64,000 nucleotides of DNA, from NCBI GenBank assembly GCA_014529385.2, contig CM043942.1, positions 19,793,991-19,857,990 of the forward strand, in the 5' to 3' direction. How positions within the stretch are numbered: position 1 is the stretch's first letter; every line of letters begins with the position of its first letter. This document shows positions 11,606 to 22,640 of this stretch, piece after piece. A model generated the notes under the pieces. That model was not told the origin of the DNA. It saw only the letters and a program-made list of their open reading frames with translations, and did not search any database. This DNA is from Adiantum capillus-veneris. Taxonomy: Eukaryota > Streptophyta > Polypodiopsida > Polypodiales > Pteridaceae. A program made the position numbers and the translations under genes.

Positions 11606-12750
11606 GCCTCGAATCTACTACTAGGAGGCAAATGTGATGGCCCCTGGCTGCAAATGTCGGACCTACTGCAATATGTGCAGAGATAGGAATCGCACTACCA
11701 TGATTCGTAGCCATTGATTCTTTGGAATGTAACGTTCCCATGAGGCTTGGCATAGAATACTGAGTTCTACTGAAAGAATTAGCTACATGAGTCTTCGCTC
11801 CACCTGTTGCCATTGGGTATAGCACGATAGTTGTAGGTGCTGGTCTTAGTGGGCTTGGAGTGACATAATACTGGTGGAGTGGTCCCCCAAAGTACGTATA
11901 TCCTTCCAACTCCTTTTTATCAATTGCTGTGTATCGTCTTCCTCTGTGTAGGAGAAGACATAAAGTCTTTTCCGCTCAATCATCTCTCCGACGTAGGGTT
12001 CCTCTCATCTATAATAGAGATCTTGGTGTCCATTATTATACTTGTATAACCCCAAGTAGACATTATCCGTGTTGACTCTCAAAGTTTCGTTTTCTCGCCT
12101 TAACCTCGCATTAGGGAAGCTCATTGTTGGTGGCTTCTCCTCATGTTCCTCATCTATTTTGGCTTTCGTGCCCATCAATCCCCACTTGTCTACAATGTTA
12201 GGATTCAGGACTACCAAGTACATGATACCCTTGTTATCTAGGTACCTATCTCCGCTATAGCTCACAGGCACTAAGTCCCTGAACACTTGGTCTATCTTCT
12301 ATTTTCACACAGTAGCGGTCCATACCATCTTTGTATATCTTGGCACCTTAATTGTTGTCATATTGATACTTGATGAACAATAGATTCATTGTGGCCAAAG
12401 GGTCTGATGGTCCTGCTGCCATGTTTTCTCTTCCGTTTAGTTTTAAATGTCCCAGGTGTTCCGTGAGATACTCGTAAGATCTCTTTGAAGAAGTATCGGA
12501 GATTCCTTCTTTAAGGGTCGGCTCTAACAGTCATACTACACCTTGGTTTACACTCTCCTCCATTGATAAAACACTTGCTTGATCCGCTAAATTTCAGTGT
12601 TGGATGTTGATTTGTTTTCCCGATCTCAAAAACATGAAGAAAGTGGGATTTACTGACTGAATCCAAACCTCTTACCTGGAGATGGAGTGATCTTCCAACT
12701 CCCACGACTGCATGGATTTTTACTTGATCGGTTTCTGCAAATGAACACAC
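11586..12750 (-). pseudogene. Element A Gag N-terminal and upstream ORFs
   Basis: Three open pieces precede the capsid: 12750-12511 (MCSFAETDQVKIHAVVGVG...), 12286-12005 (MFRDLVPVSYSGDRYLDNKG..., ending NNGHQDLYYR) and 11909-11586 (MEGYTYFGGPLHQYYVTPS, Pro/Ser/Thr-rich). The last resembles the Pro-rich N-terminal Gag of element B (about 16.1-16.4 kb). I do not recognise the first two. They lie between leader and Gag and may be an additional 5' ORF or decayed Gag. Confidence 0.4.
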
Positions 12751-14430
12751 CCGGGGAGGTCACCTAATAAAAATGTAGCCTATCACGTGAGTTCAATAGA
12801 AGGGTATTTAAAGTTCTTTAAACTTACAGAAATATATATACAAAAGGGCATTATTTTTTCAAATTTGAAAAAAACAACTTACAGATTTAAAAGAAAAGGG
12901 TACATTATATTCCTAACAAAATTCACAGATAAGGGGTTTTACAAACATATCTTGAACGCCTTTGTTAAGGTAGGTTTACACATAGTGAACCCCCCGAGTG
13001 AATACACTTGATGGCTATGAGATCACTGTATCATTCCAACTGTCAGCAGATTCAACACTTTCACAATGACTTCAACACAATTTTGCTTGCAGATTGTTGG
13101 CAGTATGTCCAATTTGGGTTTTGACAATTCTTGATATGTTAAATAGTCTAGGTCTATGAACATGTCAAAAATGAGTCAAATCTGACACAGAGGTACACTG
13201 ATCGTGATCGTAGTTCTAATCCCAAATTAGATGAAACTTCACCAGCTTGTTCACAAGGCTATTTTAAGGCTACCTCTCTGATACTTTTGTGTTCAGACTC
13301 TAAAAATTCAAGCTTTTACCAGTTCTTGGTTGGAAGTGTTTGTTTTCCAGAATATGTCAGTTTGATCTGATTTTGGTGCTTGATTTGGGATTTGGAAGCT
13401 ATTTGGGGTCTTCCTATGTACAGGCTATCCCTATGTATGGTTTCTTCCTAGTGTTGATGTGTTTTGGTCTACTGAAAGTCAATTTCTATGTTAGTTTAGC
13501 AGTTTTTGACTTGGATCTATATTCAGATGGTTTGACAGGTATTTTGATGTTTCTGGCTCTAGGTCCTTTAGACTTTTATGTTTGTATACATCTGAGGATC
13601 CCACAGATGAAATCTGGTCAAATCTGGCACTTAGGTACACCGATCAGGATCGTAGTTCTAAGCCCAAATTAGACCAAATTTGGCATGCTTGTACACACTG
13701 ATGTTTTAGAGCTATCCCCCAAGTCTTTTTGCATTTGGATCACCAAAAGTCAAGATTTTACAGTTTCTGGGTCTGTAAGGCTATTTTTACCCAAGTGGCC
13801 TGATTTCCTTGATTTTTGATGTTTTTGGGTGTTGTTGCTTTAGACAAACTTGTTTAGAATTTTATCAGGAAGGCACACAACAAATCTGGTTAAAATCTAG
13901 CAAATAGGTACACCGATCGCAATCGTAGTACCTCGGCCAAATCTGTTGAAATTTGGTATGCTCCCTCTGACAAGTATTTCCCAGTGTTTTGTGCTACCAC
14001 TTTGTGATTTGAATCAATTTCAGCTCTATTTGAGAGTCTTATGGCCTTTTTGCCACAGCTATGGTTTTTTGGCTTCTCGACTCTAACTTTTGCTCCAAAT
14101 CTGATTGGAATGTGATTTCCTTATCCTACTCCTAAGTACAGAAATGAAAGAACATAAGGAAATGAATCAAACAAAACAAACACGATGGATTTCGGGTGAG
14201 ATTTTAGTACTCAATCAAATTAGAAAACTTGAAGAGCAAAAATGCTTTGAACACTCTCACTCACAGCTCCCTAAATCTCCTAAGAGAGGATCTAGCCGGT
14301 CCACTGACTCAAGACTCCACTAAGCTCTAAACCCCTGTCTAACAGCCTAACTGAGGTGTAAAATGGATTTGTGGATTGATCTTCTTTTTAAAGAATCTAA
14401 CTGCGCACTCGGTCACTCATCACCTAACGT
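12751..14430 (-). other. Element A leader, non-coding, with palindromic repeats
   Basis: About 1.7 kb between the primer binding site and the first ORF. It contains palindrome copies at 13192-13216, 13634-13658 and 13907-13932, each preceded by AAATCTG/AAATCTAG and followed by CCAAATTAG or GGCCAAATCTG. The ORFs at 13340-13672 and 14105-14323 have no recognisable product. Confidence 0.5.
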
Positions 14431-14452
14431 GCATTCCCGGGCAGCGGCGCCA
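14431..14452 (-). other. Primer binding site of element A, tRNA-Asp-like
   Basis: On the minus strand the sequence begins TGGCGCCGCTGCCCGGGAA. This resembles from memory the plant tRNA-Asp-type PBS (TGGCGCCGTTGCCGGGGA) with a few differences. It follows a CA dinucleotide and one spacer T, as expected right after a 5' LTR. Its strand agrees with the minus-strand gag-pol. Confidence 0.7.
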
Positions 14453-14453
14453 A

Positions 14454-15540
14454 TGTTTGCGGGTCGCCACGATGGACGTTCATAGCATAGCTCTCAAGCA
14501 TCAACATATGTATCAATACAAGGAAAGCGACCAGAATGAGGCATGGAAACTCACTATGGTGTCAATCCTAATGAAGTGAACTCGATGAGATGCATCTTCT
14601 AACTCTACAAGCAAATCAAACGCACTATAGCCAAGTAATCTGACTATGTCCTTCTACCCAGCTCTACAGTCGTCACGGCAGTTTACCATGCAAATCTATT
14701 CGAAATCGCACGAAACTTTAAGGGAAGCTACAGGGGACTATCAGGATCGTATCCTATCACTGTCACAGCATTCTTGAGAGGTACAAAGATTGCAATCGTT
14801 TGTCCCAAAGTCAGCAAAAACACCGAACATGTGATCCTAGTGGGTCGTTTTAGGGTTCCTAAAGCCTCTCCTAGGGTCAAAACAGCATAAAATACGCAGA
14901 CACTCAAAACAACGATTTAAGGTCTCAAACTCGTAGTTAAAAACCTACACCGAATCTTGAATGATTACACTTGAATGGAAGAGCAAAGTAAGAGGAACAC
15001 AATGCAATAAACGAATCTGAATTTGGATTATCGTAGCCACAATAGCGAAGATTACAAGTTGGAGCAAGAAGGAGCTCTCAAACGTACGTTGTCTTCTCAA
15101 TTTCTCCTCAAAAAGATAATGTTCAAACTTACAAAAAATGACCTTTATAGTTTAGGTCTTTACAAATGGCTTGTCCGGCCAAAAGCTCCTAAACTTCTAA
15201 CTGGCTCTCTAATATACAAATGCTCCTAGAAGAATAACCATAAATCCTTTGACAAGTTCTCGGCTTAGAGATGCTCTCTTACAGAAGAATTTTACAAATA
15301 TTTCTCATAAAAATATGACCCTTCTCTGGAAACGGCCGCTTGTCGCTTCGTGCGCCAAACATTTGCTATGAGAGCAATCAAGTTCTCGTGAACTAGCAAC
15401 CACTAAGGGTTCACCCATAGAGAGCCACATTGCATCTAGCTCAAAGGACACCCCTAGCACCTCAAGCCTAGATGGAGCGTTCCGAAATGAGAACTGGGAG
15501 TACAAACTACAAACAAAAACTCTAACCGACCTATACACAG
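14454..15540 (-). mobile_element. Putative 5' LTR of element A
   Basis: The inner end is fixed by the PBS: on the minus strand the LTR ends CGACCCGCAAACA just before TTGGCGCC. The outer end is a guess, placed near 15.54 kb just before element B gag. A degenerate palindrome copy lies at 14779-14805. No matching 3' LTR is inside the window because element A runs off the left edge, so the LTR call cannot be confirmed here. Confidence 0.4.
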
Positions 15541-15554
15541 GTCACACATATCAC

Positions 15555-16434
15555 GTGGGTTTCTTAGATGTCCTACAATCCACAACGGGTGCTACTAGCA
15601 TGGAGGATCAACAACAAAGATTTTGTGAGGTCATCCATAGAGTCATTGAGCTAGAGAGACAGAACAAGGGGATCCACATGCCTTCAACGGGTCTCATGAG
15701 ATTCTTGGATACAGGGAAGACTAAACAACCCACCTTATCGCAAATGAAGACTCCCTCGGTAAGTCCGATGGATCCTCCACATGTGGTTTCTCCAAGGGTC
15801 TCAGTGAAATCTGAGCCCACAAGTGATAGCTTTACCTTTCCAAATCTAGCTCATCTTTCCCTTGATGACACCACGGCTACCACGCCTACCCCAATGATGG
15901 CCATGCCAAGAAACACGCCATGGACCTCATTTGTTAGTAAGCACCGCTACATGGTATCTCAATGCCTGCAGCAATACCTACAAGTGTGTACCAATCGTAT
16001 ACATCCATGGGTCCTCATACTCATGTAGTTCCTACCCCTCCCATTGTTTCAACAACCTATGCTCCACAACCACAACACCCAAGCTCTTATTTACATGGGA
16101 CTATACCGGCTAGCATTAGCATGTCACATCCGACGTCTGCTATGCCTAGGCCACACCTATGAACTTTGGGCCGCCACATGGCGCAACACCGTACCAAATG
16201 TGGAACCCAAGTGCCTCCTATGCGCCAAGCCCACTGCCAATACCTACTCCACATGTAGTCTCTGGAGCACCTCCACCCACGGTTCCTGCTCACTTAGGTG
16301 ACTTGGGAACATTTTCTCAAGCTCTCGGTCGATCTATTGCTAAGAATATGCGTAATACACTTGCTAGAGAACCTATAAGTAAGGCAATACAAATATCCAA
16401 GCTCACACAAAAATTTAGTGGAGACGGGATGTGA
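15555..16434 (+). pseudogene. Element B Gag N-terminal region
   Basis: ORF 15555-16028 has the helical RFCEVIHRVIELERQNKG and a Pro/Ser/Thr-rich stretch. ORF 16159-16434 continues in another frame (Pro-rich, then LGRSIAKNMRNTL and LTQKFSGDG). After 16434 a frameshift leads to NYIEVFEQICDFLGEHNDLL, the start of a capsid-like domain, and the rest of the capsid is missing. Compared with element A the capsid is largely deleted. Confidence 0.6.
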
Positions 16435-16773
16435 GAAATTATATCGAAGTGTTTGAACAAATATGCGATTTTCTAGGAGAACACAATGATTTGCTGTGAG
16501 AGTTTTTGATAGAGCTACAGAGCATCGGGAGCATTTCTGTCAAGAAAAAATTTAATCTTAAGCCAGGAGACATCCTCCAACAGTAACCGAATCAGAAGAG
16601 AAGGCTTTGGTGCCTATGCATGCATATTACGAAGATCCCAATGGATATGCTACAAATCCTGTCTATTATTCACCAAAAGAACCCTCAACGCCAGAATCAT
16701 GGAGCATGATAGGAAGTACATGACCACCTACAGCTGCATAGGCAGCATGAGAAGGAAGATATAGCTTGGATGA
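16435..16773 (+). other. Decayed capsid remnant of element B
   Basis: Short stop-riddled frames with capsid-like fragments and no intact ORF. It is shorter than the corresponding region in element A, consistent with internal deletion. Confidence 0.4.
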
Positions 16774-18143
16774 ATGAACATTGTTGTTCATAGCAACGGA
16801 GGCATGGGCGGGCGGAGACATGCATACCAACAAAGAGGAGCTCAAGCAGCACCTCAACAGCGTAAAGGACCCTGCTACAAGTGTGGTGGAGACCATTGGC
16901 TAAGAGACTGTCCTCATGATGAAATCATTAGAGTCAATGCATATTTCACCGAGTGTGGAGTTACTCATTTGATTCCGGATTTCCCTAAAAACTTGAGCAA
17001 AGGAGCAAAAAATACCTTGAACATACTGGAAGCAGTTCCTTCCAGTGGAGGGTTAGAAAACGAGACAATCATACCTATTCAGGTAGTGACATGAGCCCAA
17101 GCTCAAAGAATGACGAACGAACCTATAATTGAAGAGCCAAAAACCGATGCCCCAGGTTCAAAACCGAAAAATCAGAGAAGCACTTGGAAAGCTAGAAAGG
17201 CGCGTACGAAAGCCAGGAGAGAACGAGAGCAAACGGTTCTATCCGAGGAGTTAAAACACACCAAGAATGGATTAGAGTAGTTAGAGGATCTAGGTAGCCT
17301 AAGCTCACACACTGCAGCAACCACAGAACCCAAGGAAATAGCTGAACCCAAAAGTGCAGGATCAGGAGGATCAATGTTGGCAGAAAAGTTAAATGAGCAG
17401 CTAGATGCACTTCTAAAAGCTTACGAAGCCAGACTAAAAAAGAACAAAACCCCAGATCAAAGATGGATGACTTATCCATATGTTGAAATAGAAAAACAAA
17501 GGTTGGAAATGTGTAGAAAGATGATTGAAGCAGCTCAATCCTTGATAGAAAACCCGCTTGGTAAACCTGCAAGTTGGCAGAAAGTACCAGCTCCAACCCC
17601 TATTAAACCAACTTTAGGGAAACAAGGAGACACGAAAGAGAGACTCACGAATGCCTTTGAGTCTAGGGGAGAACCTATCATAGTGCCAAACACAACAGAT
17701 GAGACAAGTGACGGGTTCCAGCCTGAAACATTGGTAGAAATGGGTAAGGATTGTAACGGTCTAGATGATCTGTGGAAGCAAATCCCTAAGGCCAACGAAG
17801 CTAACAGGGTGAGTTACCACATGAATAGCATGAGGAAAGAGAAAAATGAGATCTTACCTCCTTTGAAGAATTTGAGGCAAGATCGCAAATGAACTTTGAT
17901 ATGCATTCACAAGGGGGGGACCAGGGATCAGTTAGTTTGGGGCACAACCAACCAGACTCACTGAAAACTCTACCCTCTTACCTAGGAGAGTATGAAGCCA
18001 AGTCTGAGGTGAGAGTAATCCCATATCAAAGACTGTCTTCTAACAGTGTGATGGATTCACAAGGGTTGATTGGGTTGCTATCCACTCCGGTGGCATGCAC
18101 AATCACATTAGCAAAACTCCTGAGGTTACGACCAAACATGTAG
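16774..18143 (+). pseudogene. Element B nucleocapsid and Gag C-terminal region
   Basis: ORF 16774-17094 has a good zinc knuckle, CYKCGGDHWLRDCP (CX2CX4HX4C), then ECGVTHLIPDFP, parallel to element A. Past a TGA at 17092 the frame continues with a Lys/Arg-rich stretch. ORF 17374-17892 holds LDALLKAYEARLKKNKTPDQRWMTYP, homologous by eye to element A. ORF 17889-18143 continues with LKTLPSYLGEYEAKSEVRVIP, which also appears in element A (LKTLPSFIGEHEAQSEIRLVP at about 9.1 kb). Confidence 0.75.
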
Positions 18144-18329
18144 AGCACAGTTGGCAAATTCTTAGAAAAAATTAGAGTGAAAGACCCCACCGCGAAGCTT
18201 CAAGAAGGGATCAGAGAATTGGACAGGCCTCAACTAAACACTAGGCCAGTACCATGAAACAAAGTTGGAGAGTATTGTGAGGGAAAAGATGGACACCCCA
18301 CGCTACCAGTAAAATTCCAAGAATTAGTT

Positions 18330-19089
18330 TCCAAAGTTATTCTTGACAGTGGAGCAGGAGTTGCTTTTGTCACCAAGGAATCTGAAAAAAATGGAGAAAA
18401 CCAACTTTGAGAGCTACCAGAATGAAGTTGCAATTAGCAGATGGGTTCATGGAGAAGCCTCTAGGACTCTTAGAAAAATTAATTGTCACTTCGTGCGGAA
18501 TCGAGTATGGGCATACATTTGCAATAGTCGATTTCAACAAAAAGAACATTTACGAGTCATCTTGGGAAGACCATTCATGAGGCAATTAAAGATGGTCCAA
18601 GATTGGGGCTATGACCACATATACCTCAGACATGGTGGGACTACAACCAAAATGTACTTGAAAGACCATCGTTACAAGGATGTGAACCAGACACCAATAG
18701 AAGAGTTTGATTGAGCTAAATTGGCAGGGTCGGAACTCCCAGCATGGTTAGGGCAACAAAAAAAATATGGATGTGCGGAACCTTTTCCTAAAGATGCCTT
18801 GGAACCTTTAGAATGGAAACACATACTAGCAACATTGGGCGTCTGTACCATTACAGATAGCTCAACGATAAAATTTTGCGATAAGGATGGCTATGATTTG
18901 CTACCCTATTATATGGTAAGTGTTATACCAGAAGGAGATGAGATGGTAGAACCACCAGAACAAGAAGAGTTTTATAATTCCTCTGAGCATCTGGAGGTAA
19001 ATAACGATGCAGATAATGAGTGTTCAGACAGCTCAAGTGAGCGTGGGGAGAAAACAGAGAATATCAGGTTTTATGATTTTTCCAATTAG
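18330..19089 (+). pseudogene. Element B first protease (retropepsin) and linker
   Basis: The active-site loop VILDSGAGVAFVTKE is at about 18336-18380 (DSGAG at 18345-18359). It is shifted in frame from the downstream ORF 18343-18714, which has RVILGRPFMRQLKMVQDWGYDHIY, the conserved C-terminal block. An acidic linker with a stop at 18714 follows (ORF 18721-19089, ATLGVCTITDSSTIKFCDKDGYD), matching element A at about 8.1 kb. Unlike element A the catalytic triad is canonical. Confidence 0.75.
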
Positions 19090-19445
19090 CACCCTAGACG
19101 TCAGGAACGCTATAGGAGAAAACGAGCAGAAAACAAAATGAGAGAGAACCTGATGCCCAGGATAAAAGATAAAACTCAATATCTAATGCTTGTCAAAGCA
19201 GAGGATTGTGTAAAAGACTAAATATCAGGAATATTCTCAAAAGTTCGAAGGGAAAGAACGCGAGAGGAAATAAAACAAGTACGGAAAGCTAAAATAGAAA
19301 CAAAATCACAAAAATCAAAATAGAAAAACACAAAAGACCCAAACTGGAGCGTAAACAGAAATACCAAGGACTAAAACGGTCTTTACGAGAGGTATGGACT
19401 ACTGAGGGAGATAGTGATGGTAAGGGGGAGTCAGAAACAGGAAAC

Positions 19446-20543
19446 ATGAATGTACCATCACACTATCGAAAATTCACCATCCGGGACAGAAAAATCATAA
19501 TGACATCACCTGTCAGGGAAAGAATAAACCAGGAATCTTACTATGGGTCGGAAAATGCAAAACGGATAGACCTCGCTGAACCACGTGAGAAGCCTCAGCC
19601 GGTCTATATAGCAACTAATTTAGAGCCTGAAGAAGAAGAACGGTTAACACAACTTCTCAAGAATTATAAAGATGTGTTTGCATGGTCCTACAAAGACCTC
19701 AAAGGAGTCGATCCATTGATAAGCCAACATACAATTCCTTTGAAATCAGATGCCAAACCTAGCAAACAGCGTCCTTATACATATAATGACACATTTGCCA
19801 AACGAATCAAAGAGGATATTGATAAGCTGAGGGGTGCTGAATTCATCTATGAAATTGAGCATATAGATTGGGTGTCACCCATTGTGGTTGTCCCCAAAAA
19901 GAACAGAAAGCTGCGAGTGTGTGTAAACCTCAAAAAGTTAAATGCAATAACCATAAGGAATAATTATCGGGAGCGGGCTTATTCCTTTCTAGATGGGTTT
20001 TCAAGATACAACCAACTGGCAATTGCAATAGAGGATCAACACAAAACAGCGTTTGCCACCACAAAGTGGGAAATATATGCGTATAGAGTTATGCCTTTCG
20101 GCTTAACTAATGCCCCGGCTACCTTTCAAAGGTTAATGGCGCATGCGTTCAAAGAATACCTGAGAATATTCTTAGAAATATACATGGATGATCTTTGTGT
20201 ACACTCTCTTCCACGTGAGGAACATATAGACTATTTACAAAAGGTATTCGAGAAGTGCATAACATATCACATCTGTCTTAACCCAGAAAAGTGCATTTTT
20301 ATGGTTAGGCAAGGCCGCAGCTTAGGACACATTGTCTCAAGAAATGGCATAACCACTGACCTAGACAAAATCAAAGTCATAGTAGACCTGCCCATACCTA
20401 CTAATGCGAAACAAGTGCAATCCTTCATGGGACACTGCGGATATTATCGAAGATTCATATATATGTATGCAGTTATTGCACAACCTCTGTATTATTTGTT
20501 AGTCAGTTTCGACTGGACTGAGGAGTGTGAAACTTCATTCTAG
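19446..20543 (+). pseudogene. Element B reverse transcriptase
   Basis: One open frame of 365 codons starts MNVPSHYRKFTIRDRKI (spacer shared with element A), then HTIPLKSDAKPSKQRPY, WVSPIVVVPKKN, LRVCVNLKKLNAITIRNNY, SFLDGFSRYNQ, FGLTNAPATFQRLM, YMDD (20181-20192), GHIVSRNGITTD and FMGHCGYYRRFI. About 15 residues present in element A between DNY and AYSFLDG (the PLPITDHVIERVAGK segment) are missing in frame, near 19966-19975. A TAG at 20541 separates it from RNase H. The deletion removes part of the fingers/palm, so it is probably inactive. Confidence 0.9.
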
Positions 20544-20546
20544 AAG

Positions 20547-21010
20547 TTGAAGCAGAACCTTGTATCAACACCTGTACTTAAAGCACCAGATTGGGAAAAG
20601 ATATTCCATGTTCACATAGATGCATCTGCATATGGCTCAACCTGGAGACGGAACAATGGATTTCCCAGTTTGTTATGCAAGCCGACAGTTAAACAGTGCA
20701 GAAAAGAACTACACAAACACCGAAAGAGAGGGGTTAGGAATGATTAATGCTGTAAAGAAATTTCGGCATTATTTGCTCGCAAACAAATTTGTGTTCTTCA
20801 CAGATCATCAAGCTCTTTTGTATATGGTAAATAAACCATGCAATACAGGGAGAATTGTACACTGGTTTATTATATTGCTAGAAGTTTGATTTCACAGTGG
20901 TGGTCAAAAAGGGTAAAACACATGGCGGATCATCTTTCAAGGATACACAACGGGGAAGCTCTTGAAGGAGTAGATGATGACATACCAGATGCTTATCTTT
21001 TCAATATTGA
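20547..21010 (+). pseudogene. Element B RNase H
   Basis: Reads LKAPDWEKIFHVHIDASAYG, then in a shifted frame MDFPVCYASRQLNSAEKNY, TEREGLGMINAVKKFRHYLLANKFVFFTDHQALLYMVNKPC, then MADHLSRIHNGEALEGVDDDIPDAYLFNIE. The RNase H Asp, Glu and Asp are present. Two frame changes (near 20635 and 20890) break it. Confidence 0.85.
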
Positions 21011-22640
21011 AATGATACCCGAATGGTCTCAGGAAATTGTTAGTATTCTTTCCTTTGGAGGTAGGTTTGATAAAAAGAAAGGCAGATCCAAACAGCAAGT
21101 AATTCGACAAATAAAAAACTTCCAGCTGATTGCAGGACGGCTGTATCATCTCGGATCTGGAAGAATTAGAGTGTTATCTTGAAGAGGCACATGTCCAGGA
21201 TTGTGCGTTTCATTGTTCAACAATGAAAACACACCAGAGACTGAAACAATTGGGGGTTTATTGGCCAGCTATGTATGTTGACACACATGCTTATGTTGAA
21301 AATTGTACTATATGTAGTGCCAAACGACCAATGAATCACGTGACATTGTTTCAGGTAAACATTGCACCTTCCTGGAGTCAATATATCATTGATTTCCTAA
21401 CCGCAAGGACATTTCCTGAATACATAACAAAAGTACGGGAAAGGGCTATAGAGCTGGAGGCTCGCGAATTTAGTTTAATTGGGAACCAGCTCTATAAGCG
21501 AGGAAAGGACAATCAACTTAGAATCTGTGCAAGTTAAGTGAATACCTGCTGATTTTAGAACACGCACATGGATCCATAAGTGGAGGCCATTTTTCAGGCG
21601 ATAAGACGGCAAAAATTGTCTTAATCGTAGGAATATGGTGGCCTACATTGCATATGGATGCTGAAGAGTTTGTAAAGCGTTGTGACGCATGTCAGCGCAC
21701 CAAGGTGCCGATAAAGAGAGATGAGATGCCACTATGGCCAATGATGGGAGCAAGGGAATTTGCAAAATGGGGCATTGATTTTGTGGGGCGCCCCATTTCA
21801 CCCCCTACATATCGCACCCATACCCAATATATCATTGTGGCTACGGACTATCTCACCAAATGGGCGGAAGCCAAGGAAACCCAAAAAGCAGATGCACGAA
21901 CCACTGCACAATTTCTATATGAGAATGTCTTTGTATGATACGGATTACCAATAGAAATCATCAGTGATCAAGGGACACATTTTCTTAATGAAGTCATTGA
22001 ATATTTGCTAGAGGAATTCATGGTCATACATAGAAAATCTGCTCCATATCATTCCACAGACAAATGGACAAGCTAAGGCCACAAATAAAACACTATGCAC
22101 GGTTCTCACTAAAATTGTATCAAAGTCGAAAGCAGACTGGGGTCAGCAGCTACACTCAACACTATGGGCATACAGGGTAGCTTACAAAACATCAATAGGA
22201 ACAACACCGTACAACATGGTGTTTGGACTAAATGCTATATTACCCATAGAGTTTTTAATTCCAACTCTACGAGTAGCGAAACACTTAGAATGGACATGGC
22301 ATGAGCTCTCTTCAAGAATAGATTATCTTGAAAAGCTAGATGAACTTCGCTTACGAGCTGTAGCTTCGATCTATGCTAAAAAGAGAAGACAAAAAGAGTT
22401 TTTTGACAAGCATGTGCGCAGAAAAGAGTTCAAAACAGGTGATTATGTACTTGTTTATACCTTGAAGCAACATGCCAAGAAACTTAAAAAGCGAGGGATG
22501 AGACCCTTTGTGATTAGTGACCTATCACAAAGCGGAGCTATCAAGCTTGCTACATTAGCAGGAGAAGAAAGGCCAAATTGGATTAGTGGGTGCCGATTAA
22601 AGAAATATCATTTACCACTAACACAGGACATGCTTCAACA
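21011..22640 (+). pseudogene. Element B integrase with duplicated H2C2 modules
   Basis: The first linker-plus-zinc module is LIAGRLYHLG...HCSTMKTHQRLKQLGVYWPAM...CTIC (21110-21320). The second is LIGNQLYKRGKDNQLR...GGHFS...WWPTLHMDAEEFVKRCDAC (21475-21695). The core has WGIDFVG, KWAEAKET and SDQGTHF (about 21965). The expected catalytic Glu in the NGQ-x-E block is Lys (NGQAKATNK, AAG at 22075-22077). The C-terminal part (22216-22788) has WAYRVAYKTSIGTTPYNMVFG, MVFGLNAILPIE and a GDYVLV block typical of gypsy integrase ends. Several stops and shifts are present. Confidence 0.85.

Noticed and set aside
12005-12750. ORFs upstream of element A gag as an independent host gene
   Set aside because: Same strand and position as an element leader, with decayed frames and no recognisable domain; kept as unrecognised element sequence.
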